From Bryopsis sp. KO-2023 (taxonomy: Eukaryota > Chlorophyta > Ulvophyceae > Bryopsidales > Bryopsidaceae): a stretch of 64,000 nt of DNA. The stretch's first letter is position 1. The number at the start of each line of letters is the position of its first letter. The position numbers and the translations under genes were made by a program. Under the pieces are notes generated by a model that saw only the letters and a list, made by a program, of their open reading frames with translations, had not been told where the DNA came from and did not search any database. Of the stretch, positions 19,502 through 30,599 are shown piece by piece. The stretch spans positions 2,170,001 to 2,234,000 of the forward strand of contig BSYQ01000013.1 in the NCBI GenBank assembly GCA_030272585.1, in the 5' to 3' direction.

Positions 19502-22024
19502 GTGGACGAGGGACAACTTAGGGACACAGCTGAGCATGTGTATGCCGCTGTCTCCTCGAATGTGCAAGAGGTCGCACAAAACCTGGAAGGACAAGTTCAC
19601 GAGCAGGTTCAGCGTGCAGAGTCGACCTTAAAAGGCGACCTGAAAGAGGAATATGAGCAGTTCGTGCTCTATGTCAGGAAGGAGGCCCAGAAGCTGGTCA
19701 AACACAATACTGAGTCTATAGAAAGACAACAGAAATTGTTAGACCACCAGCACAAATTGCTGGAACAGAATATAAAGTCCACAGAGCGGATCGACAGAAA
19801 TCTGTTGGGTAAATATGATAACGAGGCTATTCTGCAAGAGCGACTCGATCGGCTGCAGGAATCAGCTCGTACCCAAGCTGAAGCTGTTGATCAGACCAAT
19901 GCGCTCAGGGAGAAACAAATTCTGTCTCTGCAAGCCTCTCTGACAAAAGTTGCTGAAGGTATGCGCCTACAGCAGACAACGCTGGATAACCTTGCTCGGA
20001 CTACTGATGAGTCTCGGTGCGAGCAAGTCGACCACCAAGGCCAGCTAGACACACTCTCAGGCTTGGTAAGCCAGAGCCTAAAAGTGTTGCGGGACTTACA
20101 CCAAGCCGAAGAACAACGCAAACAAAGAAGAGCGGAACGAGGCAGTGTGAGTTCTGATGACACTGCAGGAGGACACAGGTCGATGCAACTGATGGAGAAA
20201 TTTCTATCAGACGCGACAGAGAAACAGCAGACTTTGGAAAGTAACCTATCCAAGTATGTTGATTCTAAGTTCAAAGAAACACTGAGTGCGTGGAAAAAAC
20301 GGGAGAAAGTTCGAGTCCCGGCTCAGGACCCAGTTGTAGTGGGTATGATGGGAGCAGGAACTGGCACGGTCACTTTGCCGGCCACGACAGCTGCAGCCAC
20401 AAGCGTTCCTTTTGTGTCATCCACTCCTCTTACCAGTATCCCATTTCCGGTACCACCTGTTCCGGATCTGAGTACTTTTACTGGGCTAACCACGTTAGGA
20501 GGATTGGGTGGTCGCAGCCCATCGACAACTGTCGCAGACTCCGTGGGTGGAGGTTCTCCATCTTCCTGGGGTTTATTTACATCCCCAAGAACACGGACGG
20601 CATGGAGTCTTGCGCCGCCACAAACTATGGCAATGGGCGCACCATTCGGCCAAGCGGGTCAACTTGGCACAGCCAGACCCATACTTAGTGCCCCTGTAAC
20701 GAGTGTGTTACCACCAACGACATCCATGTTAACACAACCACTGACGACAGTTCCGCTGTCTGTCTTCTATCCAATCCCGGCTCTTAACACCCAACCTGGT
20801 ACCCAACCAGGAAACCAACCAGGCACCCAACCAGGCACCCAACCAAGTTTGGGACAATCCGTAAACCAATACGGAGCACCTTCCGCGAGTAACCCGTATT
20901 ACGGGTGGGGTTCTTATCCCTCAACTCCATCAAGCCAGCCACAGGGTGGAAATCGATCTGGTGGTGGTGGAGGGGGACCCGGAGGTGGGCCTGGGGGTGG
21001 AGGCGGAGGCGGAGGAGGACCACCTGGAAGTGGAGGAGGATCTTTCCTTTCCGGACCAGGTGGAGGTGGGGGTGGTGGATGGCCGTACCACCCAGGTGGA
21101 GGTGGAGGTGGCGGAGGTGGAGGTGGGGGTCCTCCAGACCCTAACCAAGGCTTTGCTGCTCCGCAAGATCGCCACGGACGGATTCCGTCATCCGTTCGTA
21201 TTCCTTTCCCAAAGGCCTTCTCAGGTGATGGTCAGCGATGGATCAGAGATTGGCAACTAGAAATGACGGTCTATTGCCAGACTTTGGACATCGATGAGAG
21301 CGTATGGTTCAGGCTCTTCCGCAGTAACCTGACCGGAGCTGCTGCTCAGTGGCGAAACGTCCAGGATCTGCGTACAAGGGAAGGAAAAAGACATCCAATC
21401 ACAAATTGGATTGAGTTTGTTGAGGAACTGGTCCAAGCATTTGAACCCACCAGAATGTCTGATGTAGCCAGGCGCTCCTTACGGAACCTGAAACAGACTG
21501 GGTCAGTGCATCAGTACATTGTTGCTTTCCGAGAACAGGTGCTGAGGATTCCCAACATGACAGATGAAGAACAGTACTTCTTCTTCGTGGACGGGTTAAA
21601 GTTCCATATCAAACAACAAACAGTGGCTCAAGTGCCGCACGGCATTGAGTTGGCGATCCAGACGGCGGCTCGTCTTGATGCTATTGCCTCATCCGGAGGA
21701 GGAAACTTTCGTGGCCGCGGACGGTGGCGCGGAGGTAAAGGCCGAGGCCAAAATAAAAAACAAAACCAACCCCAGACTGATAAGGCAAACCAGATGGGTG
21801 GCCAACAGCAACCTCAGCCAGACCAGGCTCAAAACATTGGCCAAGGGCGAGGTCGAGGACGGGGTGGTGGCCGAGGTCGCGGACGAGGTGGTGGCAGGAA
21901 TCAAGGACGTGGAGGTGGAGGCGCAAATCCTAAATGCTATATGTGTGGAAAAACTGGACATATTCAAAGTAAGTGTCCAGAGGGCGAAAAGTTCAAGAAG
22001 TGGTTAAACGAAAAAGCCGGATGA
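19502..22024 (+). CDS. gag: Gypsy-A Gag, copy 2
   Basis: 840 residues, identical to the copy at 4131-6653: coiled-coil N-terminus, Thr/Pro/Gly linker with glycine runs, capsid-type domain, RG-rich segment and a CCHC knuckle. Its identity with copy 1 is the clearest sign of how recent the duplication is. The upstream LINE-A tail again stands in place of the 5' leader. Confidence 0.85.
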   Translation: MDEGQLRDTAEHVYAAVSSNVQEVAQNLEGQVHEQVQRAESTLKGDLKEEYEQFVLYVRKEAQKLVKHNTESIERQQKLLDHQHKLLEQNIKSTERIDRNLLGKYDNEAILQERLDRLQESARTQAEAVDQTNALREKQILSLQASLTKVAEGMRLQQTTLDNLARTTDESRCEQVDHQGQLDTLSGLVSQSLKVLRDLHQAEEQRKQRRAERGSVSSDDTAGGHRSMQLMEKFLSDATEKQQTLESNLSKYVDSKFKETLSAWKKREKVRVPAQDPVVVGMMGAGTGTVTLPATTAAATSVPFVSSTPLTSIPFPVPPVPDLSTFTGLTTLGGLGGRSPSTTVADSVGGGSPSSWGLFTSPRTRTAWSLAPPQTMAMGAPFGQAGQLGTARPILSAPVTSVLPPTTSMLTQPLTTVPLSVFYPIPALNTQPGTQPGNQPGTQPGTQPSLGQSVNQYGAPSASNPYYGWGSYPSTPSSQPQGGNRSGGGGGGPGGGPGGGGGGGGGPPGSGGGSFLSGPGGGGGGGWPYHPGGGGGGGGGGGGPPDPNQGFAAPQDRHGRIPSSVRIPFPKAFSGDGQRWIRDWQLEMTVYCQTLDIDESVWFRLFRSNLTGAAAQWRNVQDLRTREGKRHPITNWIEFVEELVQAFEPTRMSDVARRSLRNLKQTGSVHQYIVAFREQVLRIPNMTDEEQYFFFVDGLKFHIKQQTVAQVPHGIELAIQTAARLDAIASSGGGNFRGRGRWRGGKGRGQNKKQNQPQTDKANQMGGQQQPQPDQAQNIGQGRGRGRGGGRGRGRGGGRNQGRGGGGANPKCYMCGKTGHIQSKCPEGEKFKKWLNEKAG

Positions 22025-24620
22025 ACAGAGCCCAGACTCGTTCGGCGAAACGCAGAAGGGCACGCCGTCACAGATATAAGCAGCGCCAGAAACTTCTTAG
22101 AAAAGAAAGGTTAGCTCGAAATGCAGAAGTGAATAAAAGAGCACAAGGGGAAATAGAAAAGAATGCTAACCAAGGTGCAGAGGGATCGATTATGAGTGCT
22201 AAGTTGGAAACTCGATCCAGTAAGTGCAGCACGCTTACTAGGACAAGTTCAGAATCAAGTTCGGAACCTGTCGACTCTGTTCATGGAGACCTTGGTAGTC
22301 CTGAAGGAACTGAGAATTCGGTATCGTTCCCGCCTCAAGGAACGAAACGAAGTCCGGAAGGAAGGGAATCAAATAAGCCTGCCACTCGCTCACCACCAAC
22401 TGACGAGTCAGCAGCCCCTGTTCAGGGAACAGGTAGAGGACAAAAAGTGGATGAAGGTCAGTATTCACCTTCTGAGCGTATGTTACCACTAGGAGGTCCT
22501 AACCATTTGAAATTTATGGGATATGAGATCCGAGCCAGATTAGGAGGAGTACCGATCTCCGCCTATGTTGATTGTGGTGCAACGGAGAACTACATTACTA
22601 AGAAACTAGTTACGAGACTGAAACTCGAAACAACCGAGTGCAAAAAGGGAGTCACTTTGGCGGACGGAACCCTATGTTCACTTGATCGGCGATGCGAAGA
22701 CTTGCAGCTCAGGATGGGTACTTATACCACAACCCTTTCCGCAGACGTCTTTCCAAACCTTTCATATGACATGATACTAGGGCTTCCTTGGTTGATGCAG
22801 ACCAATCCCAAACTGGACTTTGCAACAGGCACGCTCAAAGTTCCAGTGGGTGCTGGATGGACAACTGTTCCTATGAAGGAACGACCATCAGACTACTTAC
22901 AGCACCTAGCACCGGCTATTGATACAGTCTCAGCGAAGAAGTTATTCTCGCTCGTGAAGAACAGTCCAGAAACTGATCAGGCATACCTTGTGGTTGTGCG
23001 ACCAACCACCCCGGACGATATGGCACATCTCATGCAGTATCCATATCCGGGGATTCCAGAAGAGCGTTTGAACGCTACTGGAACCACACCAGCTTATCTC
23101 CAGCCGGATGTGGAAAAGGTAATGCATTCGGGTCTCGACCCAAGGATCAAGGCTGTCCTCACAAGTTTCAAGGATGTGTTCCCGAAAGACTTACCACCCG
23201 GCGTTCCTCCAGTCAGAAAAGGCCACGAATTTAAGGTGGACCTGGAGGACGAACAAATGACCCCAATCCACCGTCCCTTGTACAAACTCTCTCCAGCCGA
23301 GCTGGACGAAGTTAGGACACAGGTGGATTACCTCCTTGAACAAAGGAAGATCCGACCCTCCGAGAGTCCCTGGGGCGCACCCATACTCTTTGTTCCCAAG
23401 AAAGACGGAGGGTTGAGAATGTGTGTGGATTACCGTTGGATAAACAAGTTCACGGTAAAGAATAGGTATCCACTCCCTCTTCCTGAGGAGTTAATGGACC
23501 GTCTCGCCAGAGCGAAGATCTATAGGAAACAAGGAAACAAGGATTACAAGTTGCGTAGGGCAAACCGCCCTGTTGCAACGACATACATGAGTGAATCGTG
23601 TCCCAACGTTCGAAGCAAGGCAAAAGCCTCCGAATGTAATCAACTCCTAAATGAACAAAATCTCCTAAAACAAAAAAGTTCCAACGTCTCTGAAACCAGA
23701 AATCCCCAATCGAAACTCAAGAAAGAGCCCAAACGTCAAAACATAAAACCAAACACAAGAATCGGTCGCTTCCAACTCAGAAACCCGGAGCGAGCGCCCA
23801 ACAAACAAAGCAAACAACGAAGAACACCAACTTCCCCATCAAACGAAACATCCAGAACAACGAAAAACAAACACCACCAGTCGCTACAAGCCCACTACGA
23901 AGATCTATACGAAGATCGACCTCCGCTCAGGCTACTGGCAGTTTCCCGTTCGACCCAAGGATACTCCCAAGACGGCATTCCGGACGAGATACGGACATTT
24001 CGAGTTTCTCGTGTGTCCGTTCGGAATGACCAACTGCCCAGCCCAGTTCCAGACCATGGTTCAGGATTTGCTGGGGGAGTTCCTTGACGAGTTTGTAGTG
24101 GTGTTTATCGACGACATCCTGGTCTTTTCCAACTCGGTGGAAGAGCACGTCGAGCACCTAAAACTGGTCTTTGAACGGTTGCGGAAACATAAGTTGTACG
24201 CAAAAGCCAGTAAGTGCGAAGTAGGGGTAGCAGAGACGGACTACCTGGGGTATCATTTGTCGGAAAAAGGCCTTCAACCGATGCAGGATAAGGTTAAGGC
24301 TATTCAACAATGGAAGGAGTTAACTTCGGTCACTGATGTGCGAAGTTTCCTGGGAATGGTGTCTTACTATCGTAAGTTCATTCCTGAGTTCGCTAGGATT
24401 GCGAGTCCCTTGACAGATCTAACCAAGAAGGATACTGTCTGGGAATGGGGGCTGAACCAACGCAATGCCTACAACGAACTTAAGGATCGGATTAGCCGCG
24501 CACCGATCTTACTCCTTCCTGATCCGGCTAAGGAGTACACCGTAATAACGGATGCATCTGGAACTGCATATGGAGCGGTTCTTACCCAGGATCATGGGAA
24601 AGGTTTGCAACCAATTGCAT
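21973..24620 (+). pseudogene. pol: Gypsy-A Pol, protease-RT part, copy 2
   Basis: Identical in coding content to 6602-9249: aspartic protease, RT split by a LINE-A 3' UTR fragment (23525-23898), and the beginning of RNase H up to the X insertion. The 9-bp duplication CAATTGCAT (24612-24620 and 28028-28036) marks where X entered. Unlike copy 1, the remaining pol parts follow on the far side of X. Confidence 0.85.
23525..23898 (-). mobile_element. LINE-A 3' UTR insertion, unit 2
   Basis: Second copy of 8154-8527, with GAAGATCTATA at 23514-23524 and 23899-23909. It was carried along by the segment duplication. Confidence 0.92.
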
Positions 24621-25344
24621 AGGAAACAAGGAAACAAGGATTACAAGTTGCGTAGGGCAAACCGCCCTGTTGCAACGACATACATGAGTGAATTGTGTCC
24701 CAACGTTCGAAGCAAGGCAAAAGCCTCTGGATGTAATCAACTCCTAAAGAGAAACAAATCAACGAATAAAAAGTTCAGCGAGGAACAAATCCTCAAGCTG
24801 AACACCAGCCCAAGCCAAACCAAAACAGCAGCGAGTGACAAACACTCAAACTGCTAAAATGACCGAACAGGACGCAATCGAGAAAACGAGAAGACCAAAC
24901 CAAGCGAGGGACCAACCCTCAAGCCGCTACTCAGCCCAGGCGAAACCAGAAACTAAAAAACAAACATAAAAAACCCTCCAACCTGTGCCAGCCCAGACCA
25001 AGCAAAACAATAACATAAAAAGAACCAAAGAAAAAGTCCAGCGAGGAACAAATCCTCAAGCTGAACACCAGCCCAAGCCAAGCCAAAACAGCAGCGAGTG
25101 ACAAACACTCAAACCACTGAGATGGCCTAACAGGACGCAATCTAGAAAACGAGAAAACCAAACCAGACGAGGGACCAACCCTCAAGCCGCTACTCAGCCC
25201 AGGCGAAACCAGAAAAGAAAATAATCACCGAAAGAGACGAGCGAGGAACAAATCCTCCAACCCGTGCCAGCCCAGACCAAGCATAACAACATAAGCAGAA
25301 CCGAAGAAAAATCCAGCGAGGAACATTTATCCAACATAACGCAA

Positions 25345-25808
25345 TCAAGATAGCAATAAACCGAAACCAATCACAAGACGATACTGAGCAAACCCATTGC
25401 AAAAAGCCACCAACCCAGCAGAAAATGGAAGAAAACCATGCGATGGATTGTCTCGAGCAAGAACCGAAAGAAGGTTGTCCAACTGAACATTCACACTGCG
25501 CATCTGTTCCACCAATTCCTGTTTGCAGATATCAAGCTCAGACTTAGCTTGCTCTAATTCCTCAGAAGGAACGTGATCCTCAAGATCACGTATCATCTGG
25601 TCACACTGCGCAAGACGCGATTCCATTCTCGTTTTCACAGCACGACAACAATCCACAGCAGAAGTAGCCAATCCAAGAAAGCCATCCTCAGTAACAGCAA
25701 CTGTCGAGGAACAAGCAGCATCAGCACCCGGAACAGCAGGAGAAACCATAGCAGCAGGGGCAGCAACAGCACAATCCAAAGCAAAAGGAGGCAATGCAAG
25801 GCACTCAG
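25345..25808 (-). pseudogene. Element X coiled-coil protein, copy 2
   Basis: Same coding end as copy 1, but open a little further upstream (SECLALPPFALDCAV) before the nested LINE-A. The frame shows an Ala/Pro/Val-rich part, a predicted coiled coil (KTRMES through LLSVLARDN) and the stop at 25345-25347. The 50 bp on the other side of the LINE-A can also be read in an Asp/Ser/Ala/Val-rich sense, but the true N-terminus is outside this truncated copy. Function unknown. Confidence 0.5.
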
Positions 25809-27977
25809 AAACAAGGAAACAAGGATTACAAGTTGCGTAGGGCAAACCGCCCTGTTGCAACGACATACATGAGTGAATCGTGTCCCAACGTTCGAAGCAA
25901 GGCAATAGCCTCTGAATGTAATCAACTCCTAAATGAACAAAATCTCCTAAAACAAAAAAGTTCCAACGTCTCTGAAACCAGAAATCCCCAATCGAAACTC
26001 AAGAAAGAGCCCAAACGTCAAAACATAAAACCAAACACAAGAATCGGTCGCTTCCAACTCAGAAACCCGGAGCGAGCGCCCAACAAACAAAGCAAACAAC
26101 GAAGAACACCAACTTCCCCATCAAACGAAACATCCAGAACAACGAAAAACAAACACCACCAGTCGCTACAAGCCCACTACGAACGAGCGTCCAACCACTC
26201 CCTACGCAAGGCGAGCGCCCGGCGAATATAAACAGCCACACGAACCTGCCCCGGACAATTAAACAAACGAAACAGAGAGCCACGACTCTCTTCCACGACC
26301 GAGTTCACACGCAACCGCACATAAAGCGGACAAGCAAAAAGAAAATGCACCTCGTTTTCAGGCGTCGAAACCCCAGCGGCCAAACAAAACGGACAATACC
26401 TCTCGTTCAAAGGCACGTCTCTATCACTCAAGTCCACAGCATCGATCTCCAAACCGTGAAGACGAGCCCGAAAACGCACCCAAGTCGTACGCAAACCCAA
26501 ATCCGTAAAAGAAGACAGCGCCTTCGTGTAACAAAACGTCGGTTTGAACCGATTGTAATACGCCACGATACGCGGATGTCGAGAACGCAACTGACCCACA
26601 ATATCTGCCTTATAGGCACGCGCCCAGGTCGCCACGTCCACCTCCACAAACCCATCGAACTGTGGAACAAAGCGTCTCACCATATCACGAAAATGGACCC
26701 ACCAAGAACGCCGAGAATCCGGCTGACCACGCAACCAGAACAGCATCGCCCGCGTGGGATGCGTCGCCGGCAATTGCATCAGGCGATTCCAAAACTTCAA
26801 CGCGTTCCGGTACAAATAAAACGTGACCGGCAAAACACCACACTCCAAATACACGAAATTCTTCAGCGCCCTCGTCGGAAGACGTAGCACCGATTTTAGG
26901 TAACGCACCAACAGATCGTTCAGCTCCCGCTTGTGCTGCTGAGTCAGAAAGAACACCCAAACCGGCGCAGCATACTGCACCTTCCCCAAAACGTACATCT
27001 TGAAGAGAGCCACCAGAGTCCGTGGATCCCTCAAACCGATCTCAAACGCCCTCGCACGCAAACGCCCAACAGCCACGTTGCCCGCACACAACACCTTTGA
27101 AATATGCTCCCGAAACACGTTGACGTCCCCAGGCCCATCGTAAAACACCACACCCAAATACTTGAGCGTGCGCTGCAACGGCACATCGTGTCCACCAAAC
27201 GAAACCGAAGTACGCGACCCCGGGTTCACCGCAAGCACCTCCGTCTTCTCATGGTTTGTCTTGATATGCCAGTCTTGCTCAAACCGAAGCGTCAAGTCGC
27301 CCACCGCCTGCACACCTTCCTCATCACGCAAAGGCACCAGAGTGTCGTCCGCAAAGATCATCGCGACGATCTTCACCAGGTCAAAAACAACTCGTTCCAA
27401 GTCCAGTCGCTCCAAGAGAAGAGGAAAGTTATCATGGTAACAAGTATACAACAGAGGACTGAAAGGGCAGCCTTGTCGCACACCACGGCGCATCTCAAAC
27501 GAGCGCGAACAGCCACGAGTCCCCCTAACCACCGCCGAGGAGTTCTGATACATGTACCTCACAAGTTCAATCAGCCAAGGATGCAGGCCCATACGTCGCA
27601 AGTGCAACCACAAGCGATCGTGATGCACACTGTCGTAAGCTTTCGCCAAATCCATCGACAGCAAAAACAACAAGTTCCCAGTCTTCTTCGCCCAGAAAAT
27701 GAGACCCCACGCCAGCAAAATCCAAGTCACCGTTTCACAGCCCCTCCGAAAACCGGCCTGAGTGGGATGACGAACAGGGTCCAACACAGGTGCGACGCGC
27801 TCCATCAACGTATAAACAAACAGTTTGTACCACACCGTACAGAGCATGATCGGACGATAACGAATGGGATCCGAACGATGTCCACGGTTCTTGTAAATGG
27901 GGCGCACCATACCAAACAGCCAGCTCCGAGGAACACGTCTCTCGCGAAGGCATCGATTAAAGAGAGCGAGCCCAACA
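25809..27977 (-). mobile_element. LINE-A copy nested in element X
   Basis: Minus-strand LINE-A from its CCTTGTTT-type tail through the hairpin, 3' UTR, zinc motif, FADD box and DLAKAYDSV to ALFNRCLRERRVP, where it is 5'-truncated. The target GCACTCAG is present at 25801-25808 and 27978-27985 (8-bp TSD), with a few extra bases at the 5' joint. The ORF2 part (26177-27970) is open across this whole stretch, so the copy is young. Confidence 0.9.
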
Positions 27978-28027
27978 GCACTCAGAGGCAGCCTCAGCAA
28001 CAACAGCAGTCGAGGAATCAACAGCAA

Positions 28028-30002
28028 CAATTGCATACCTTTCCAGACGATTAAAACCAGCTGAAACGCGATACTCCGCATATGAGCGGGAGCTGGGGGC
28101 AATAGCATATGCTTTAGCCCAGTGGCGACACTACCTTGAGGGATGCGATGGGGGTGTGAAGGTGTTGACGGACCACAAACCGATCACCCACTTCATGAAC
28201 CAGAGCACGTTGTCGCGGACCCAAACCCGGTGGTTAAACTCAGAAAACAGAAACAGAAACAGAAATTACATGTTGCGAAGGGCCAATCCGCCCTGTTGCA
28301 ACCACATACAATGTCTCAGCCATGTCCAAAAGTCCACAGAAGATGAAGTCTCCAATAAAACTCAGGGTTTTTCCAATCCATAGGTCCAAAAATCGTCTAT
28401 ATCCAGGGGAAAGCCAATGTCTTGGCTGATGCGTTATCCCGGAGCCTTCCTGGTCCGCCAGACCAGCTCAATAACCTCTCCACTTGGGAAGTGGCAGAGA
28501 AGGAGGCATGGAAAGAGGCTTTGAGAAGTGATGAACAACTCAAGCCTATCTTTGAAAGGATGGAACGAGGGGTTTCTCCGCAATACAAGCTGGACGACGG
28601 GTTCTTGTATTATACCAAGACAGACCCAGGTCCTAGTTTGCTTGTGGTCCCTGCTTCTTTCCAGAAACGGATTCTGGAAGAGCATCACGACGTTCCCAGT
28701 GCAGGTCATGTTGGAGCAGACCGCATGACCGAAGTACTTACCCGCAGTTACTGGTGGAAAGGCGTTGGGTTAGCCGTAAAGGCATACGTGAAAACGTGCC
28801 CAACTTGTCAACTAAACAAATCGGACTTGCAAAGACAGAAAGGTCTGTTGCAGCCGTTGCCTATCCCAGACCAGAAATGGGAACAGATCACGACGGACTT
28901 GGTTACCGACCTACCGTCTTCCCATGGCTTCACCGCAATCGCTGTCTTTGTAGACCGATTGACGAAGTATGCGAGGTTCGTACCCTGTAACAAAACTATC
29001 ACGGCGCCAGAATACGCAAAGCTGTTCGTGGAGAACATATACAAACACTACGGGCTGCCTAAAATCATAGTTTCGGATCGGGATCCAAGGTTCACAAGTT
29101 TGTTCTGGACCTCCCTTTTCAAACTTTTAGGTACCCAGCTCCGGATGAGCACTGCATACCATCCTCAAACGGATGGGCAGTCGGAAGTCACCATCCGGGT
29201 GCTGGAGGATTTCCTGCGTCCGTATGTGGAACGGTACCCAGACCGTTGGGTGGATTATTTGCCGACCGCGGAATTTGCCGCAAATAATTCACGGAATGTC
29301 TCCACAGGCTACGCGCCAGCCCATCTTCTGTATGGCCAGAACATGGGGCAGATAGTTGTTGCCAGGAAGGGAGTTCGGACGGGCGATGAATCGGAAATGG
29401 CGGCTGAGATGGTACGTCGAATGGACGACCAAATGCGAAACGCTAAGGCGAAATACGCAGAGGCACAGAACCGCATGTGCACCTCAGCAAACAAACGTCG
29501 AAGGAAAGTAGATTTTCAGGTTGGTGATGAAGTGCTGGTACAAAGCAAGTATATTCCCCTTGCTTCACTTCAGAAAATCCCACCGAAAATCCGCCGGCGA
29601 TTTGTTGGACCTTTCCGGGTGGCTAGCCGAATTGGGGCTGTCGCCTACCGTCTTGACCTTCCCGACCACTGGAAAATCCACCCAACTTTCCATGTGTCGA
29701 AACTGAAGGTTTACTCTCGGCTTGATGACGATCAGCGAGAGATAGACGCTCCAGAGGGGGAGCTAGTGGATGGAACCATCGAATTCGAGGTCGAGCGCAT
29801 CCTCAGAGATCGGGGCACTACTCGCAAGGAGTACCTGATCCTTTGGAAGGGCTACGATTTGATGGAATCCACCTGGGAGCCAGAAAGCCACCTGGCCAAT
29901 GCCCAGGACTTGCTTAAGGAGTACTTAGCCAACAAACCGGAGAATAAACAAGTGACCCAGTCTAAGAAAAAGACTAGGGCCCAACGCAGAACTCGAACCT
30001 AA
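28028..30002 (+). CDS. pol: Gypsy-A Pol, RNase H end, integrase and chromodomain
   Basis: After X the RNase H continues (the LKPAET to LTDHKPITHF region). A 114-bp LINE-B insert lies at 28244-28357. From about 28366 the frame is open to the stop: an HHCC zinc-binding motif (GHVGADRM...CPTCQ), the integrase core with its DDE residues (the first D in TTDLVTDLP, the second in IVSDRDPRFTS, and the E in QSEVTIRVLED), a GPF-type C-terminal domain (VGPFRVASRIG) and a chromodomain (FEVERILRDRG ... YLILWKGYDLMESTWEPE). The chromodomain defines it as a chromovirus. Broken fossil. Confidence 0.9.
28244..28357 (-). mobile_element. 114-bp LINE-B insertion in Gypsy-A RNase H
   Basis: Minus-strand LINE-B 3' end: AAACAG-type tail, ATTACATGTTGCG, hairpin and about 70 bp of 3' UTR. 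AAACTCAG occurs at 28236-28243 and 28358-28365, an 8-bp TSD. Copy 1 of Gypsy-A does not reach this region, so its age relative to the duplication is unknown. Confidence 0.88.
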
Positions 30003-30599
30003 ACAGGGATCATTACCACTCTGTTCACGCTCGACTTAATACTATCCTTCCAGCTGGGGGAAAAATATTAAGCCGAGAAAGTCGATTTGGAACGCTATCC
30101 AGATGGGAGACCAAAAAGACTTAGGAAAAGAGCACCAAGTAGAACTCCCGGAAAAGCCTAGGGAAAGTTTCCATCTTTTCCGGCGAACGGGTTGCTATCT
30201 TTTCCCGTGACAGAACTGTGAACGGTTCGCAGGACGGGCTAGGGGTCAGTTTTCTTTCCGGGGAGGTTTACCTAACGCACAACTCACACGCTCATAGCGA
30301 CTGACAACAGGTGATGGGGACATTGGATCAAGTGATGGGTTAATGTCCGACCTGGAGGTCACGTGATTGCGCCGCAGGTGGAACTGAGTTGACATAAGCA
30401 AGTTAGGGTAAAATCAAATAGGCACAAACCCGTGTGGTGACAGCGACCTCCATAGAGTGTCACGTTACCGAGGTACGTTAGCTAATACGCCTAGCGTATC
30501 TTAAAGCGGACTTGCGATCATTTTGGCCTGGTTATTCTCGGCGCGCATACAGAAAAGTCGGAGACTAGTCGGAGAACAAAGCGCAACCAACAAAAGAGA
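30003..30599 (+). other. Spacer between Gypsy-A pol and ORF3
   Basis: About 600 bp with no convincing reading frame, tRNA or repeat. It lies inside the element, because the LTR-adjacent purine tract comes only after ORF3. By position it may hold a promoter or splice acceptor for ORF3, but I see no clear TATA box or other decisive motif. Confidence 0.5.

Larger units (their letters stand above)
16812..25791. repeat. 9-kb duplicated segment, unit 2
   Basis: Second copy of 1441-10420. In contrast to unit 1, its left edge continues without a break into more LINE-A (minus strand), and its right edge continues into element X, so it shows the state before the composite insertion at 10421. Its content is annotated separately below. 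Confidence 0.93.
24621..28027 (-). mobile_element. Element X, copy 2, both ends present
   Basis: The insertion is bounded by CAATTGCAT on both sides, a 9-bp TSD, with the LINE-A-type tail at the left (minus orientation). From its 3' end it has the tail and hairpin, ~130 bp like LINE-A, the tandem repeat (from 24776), the coiled-coil coding part (25345-25808), a nested LINE-A (25809-27977) and a last 50-bp piece rich in AAC/CAG codons (27978-28027) where it is 5'-truncated. Without the nested LINE-A it is about 1.2 kb. This copy proves that X moves as a unit. Confidence 0.8.
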
